This document shows positions 21,921 through 22,432 of a DNA stretch of 22,432 bases, in pieces; position 1 is the first letter of the stretch; each line of letters starts with the position of its first letter. Position numbers and translations under genes: made by a program. The notes below the pieces were generated by a model. That model did no database searches and had not been told where the DNA came from. It was given only the letters and a program-made list of their open reading frames with translations. The DNA comes from Chitinophagaceae bacterium UBA4407 (lineage in GTDB: Bacteria > Bacteroidota > Bacteroidia > Chitinophagales > Chitinophagaceae): positions 1 to 22,432 of the forward strand of contig DGQT01000025.1 of NCBI GenBank assembly GCA_002390845.1, given 5' to 3'.

Positions 21921-22432
21921 ATGAGTAAAGTAAAAGATTATTTGAGCCTGGTAAAATTCAGCCATACCATTTTCGCAATGCCTTTTGCGATGATTGGATT
22001 TTTTTTGGGGTACTTTAGTAAGGATGCAATGATTAATTTACTTGGCAGTGATGAATTGCCATCTTCATGGAGTTTTTATATAGATTCAGAGGTAATTATA
22101 ATGAAATTAATTCTTGTTTTAATCTGCATGATAACAGCACGCAGCGCAGCAATGGCTTTTAACCGTTATCTTGACAGAAGCTTCGATGCAAAGAACCCAC
22201 GCACAGCAATAAGGGAAATACCCAAAGGAATTATTGCACCCAATAGCGCTTTGAGGTTTGTTATTTTGAATTGTGTTCTTTTTATAACAGCTACATTTTT
22301 TATTAATAAGATCTGCTTCTTTTTATCGCCGGTTGCGCTTTTTGTTGTGTTGTTTTACAGTTATACCAAACGCTTTACACCTTTATGCCACTTGGTTTTG
22401 GGTCTGGGGTTATCACTTGCGCCAATTGGCGC
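21921..22432 (+). CDS. UbiA-family prenyltransferase (partial, cut at right)
   Basis: The first 170 residues of a membrane prenyltransferase that attaches a polyprenyl chain to an aromatic ring, in quinone synthesis. It starts MSKVKDYLSLVKFSHTIFAMPFAMIGFFLGYF. The catalytic Asp-rich motif is NRYLDRSFDAKNPRTAIREIP, with the NRxxDxxxD spacing that binds diphosphate through Mg. Several hydrophobic helices are visible. The wording of that motif (DAKNPRT-REIP) resembles the 4-hydroxybenzoate-type/MqnP subgroup rather than MenA, but the pathway cannot be settled without the rest and the other menaquinone genes. AGAGGAAA at 21904-21911 is a possible ribosome binding site. Confidence 0.92.
   Translation, partial: MSKVKDYLSLVKFSHTIFAMPFAMIGFFLGYFSKDAMINLLGSDELPSSWSFYIDSEVIIMKLILVLICMITARSAAMAFNRYLDRSFDAKNPRTAIREIPKGIIAPNSALRFVILNCVLFITATFFINKICFFLSPVALFVVLFYSYTKRFTPLCHLVLGLGLSLAPIG

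Overview
The window is a piece of a Bacteroidota chromosome, most likely from the Chitinophagaceae/Sphingobacteriia side. The signs are a type IX secretion (T9SS) C-terminal sorting domain, an ECF sigma factor overlapping a membrane-anchored partner that ends in a beta-barrel, short lipoprotein and TonB proteins of Bacteroidota type, AT-rich starts with poor Shine-Dalgarno sequences, and several matches to the Bacteroidota promoter (TTTG or TTG, about 20 nt, TAnnTTTG). No plasmid, phage or rRNA/tRNA gene is visible.

Layout. 72-1980: an esterase and an ATP-grasp ligase, divergent. 2139-4787: a Uma2-family protein, a GCS2/YbdK carboxylate-amine ligase with a clear terminator, and a two-repeat lipoprotein. 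4911-6730: ECF sigma factor plus transmembrane/beta-barrel partner, overlapping by ATGA. 6869-9624: uxuA and uxaC of hexuronate breakdown. 9824-10813: bioB with its own terminator. 10971-12312: tonB-like gene and a small Lys-rich exported protein. 12670-14034: lipoprotein sulfatase. 14465-16402: T9SS cargo protein. 16743-19469: GH29 alpha-L-fucosidase and a DAO-type FAD oxidoreductase. 19742-21184: putative outer-membrane protein and an ElaA-type acetyltransferase. 21360-22432: SpoU-type RNA methyltransferase and a UbiA prenyltransferase cut by the window edge. The sulfatase, fucosidase and hexuronate genes suggest use of sulfated, fucosylated or uronic-acid polysaccharides. No SusC/SusD pair is present, so this is not a classic polysaccharide utilization locus.

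The most unusual thing is not a gene. Fourteen copies of an intergenic repeat of about 57-61 bp lie in 22 kb. Each reads GTACAAGTGTGCGACGCAA, then about 22 variable nt, then GCCCGGCTCAAAAAA or GCCGGGCTCAAAAAA. All are outside genes and their orientation alternates strictly (+ - + - ...). The A-rich ends therefore face inward on seven modules of one or two genes, and the GTAC ends face the joints between modules. Four of the seven minus-oriented copies carry an extra motif, GTAC-N12-ATTGRGC, seen on no plus-oriented copy, so the two ends of a module can be told apart. The inverted repeat around bioB extends further out by a matching 13-mer at mirror positions. Neighbouring copies form imperfect palindromes of 210-281 bp. 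No transposase or integrase lies in the window. The family may be a gene-module boundary, a non-autonomous mobile palindrome, or a nucleoid or recombination site. I do not recognise it as a described element.
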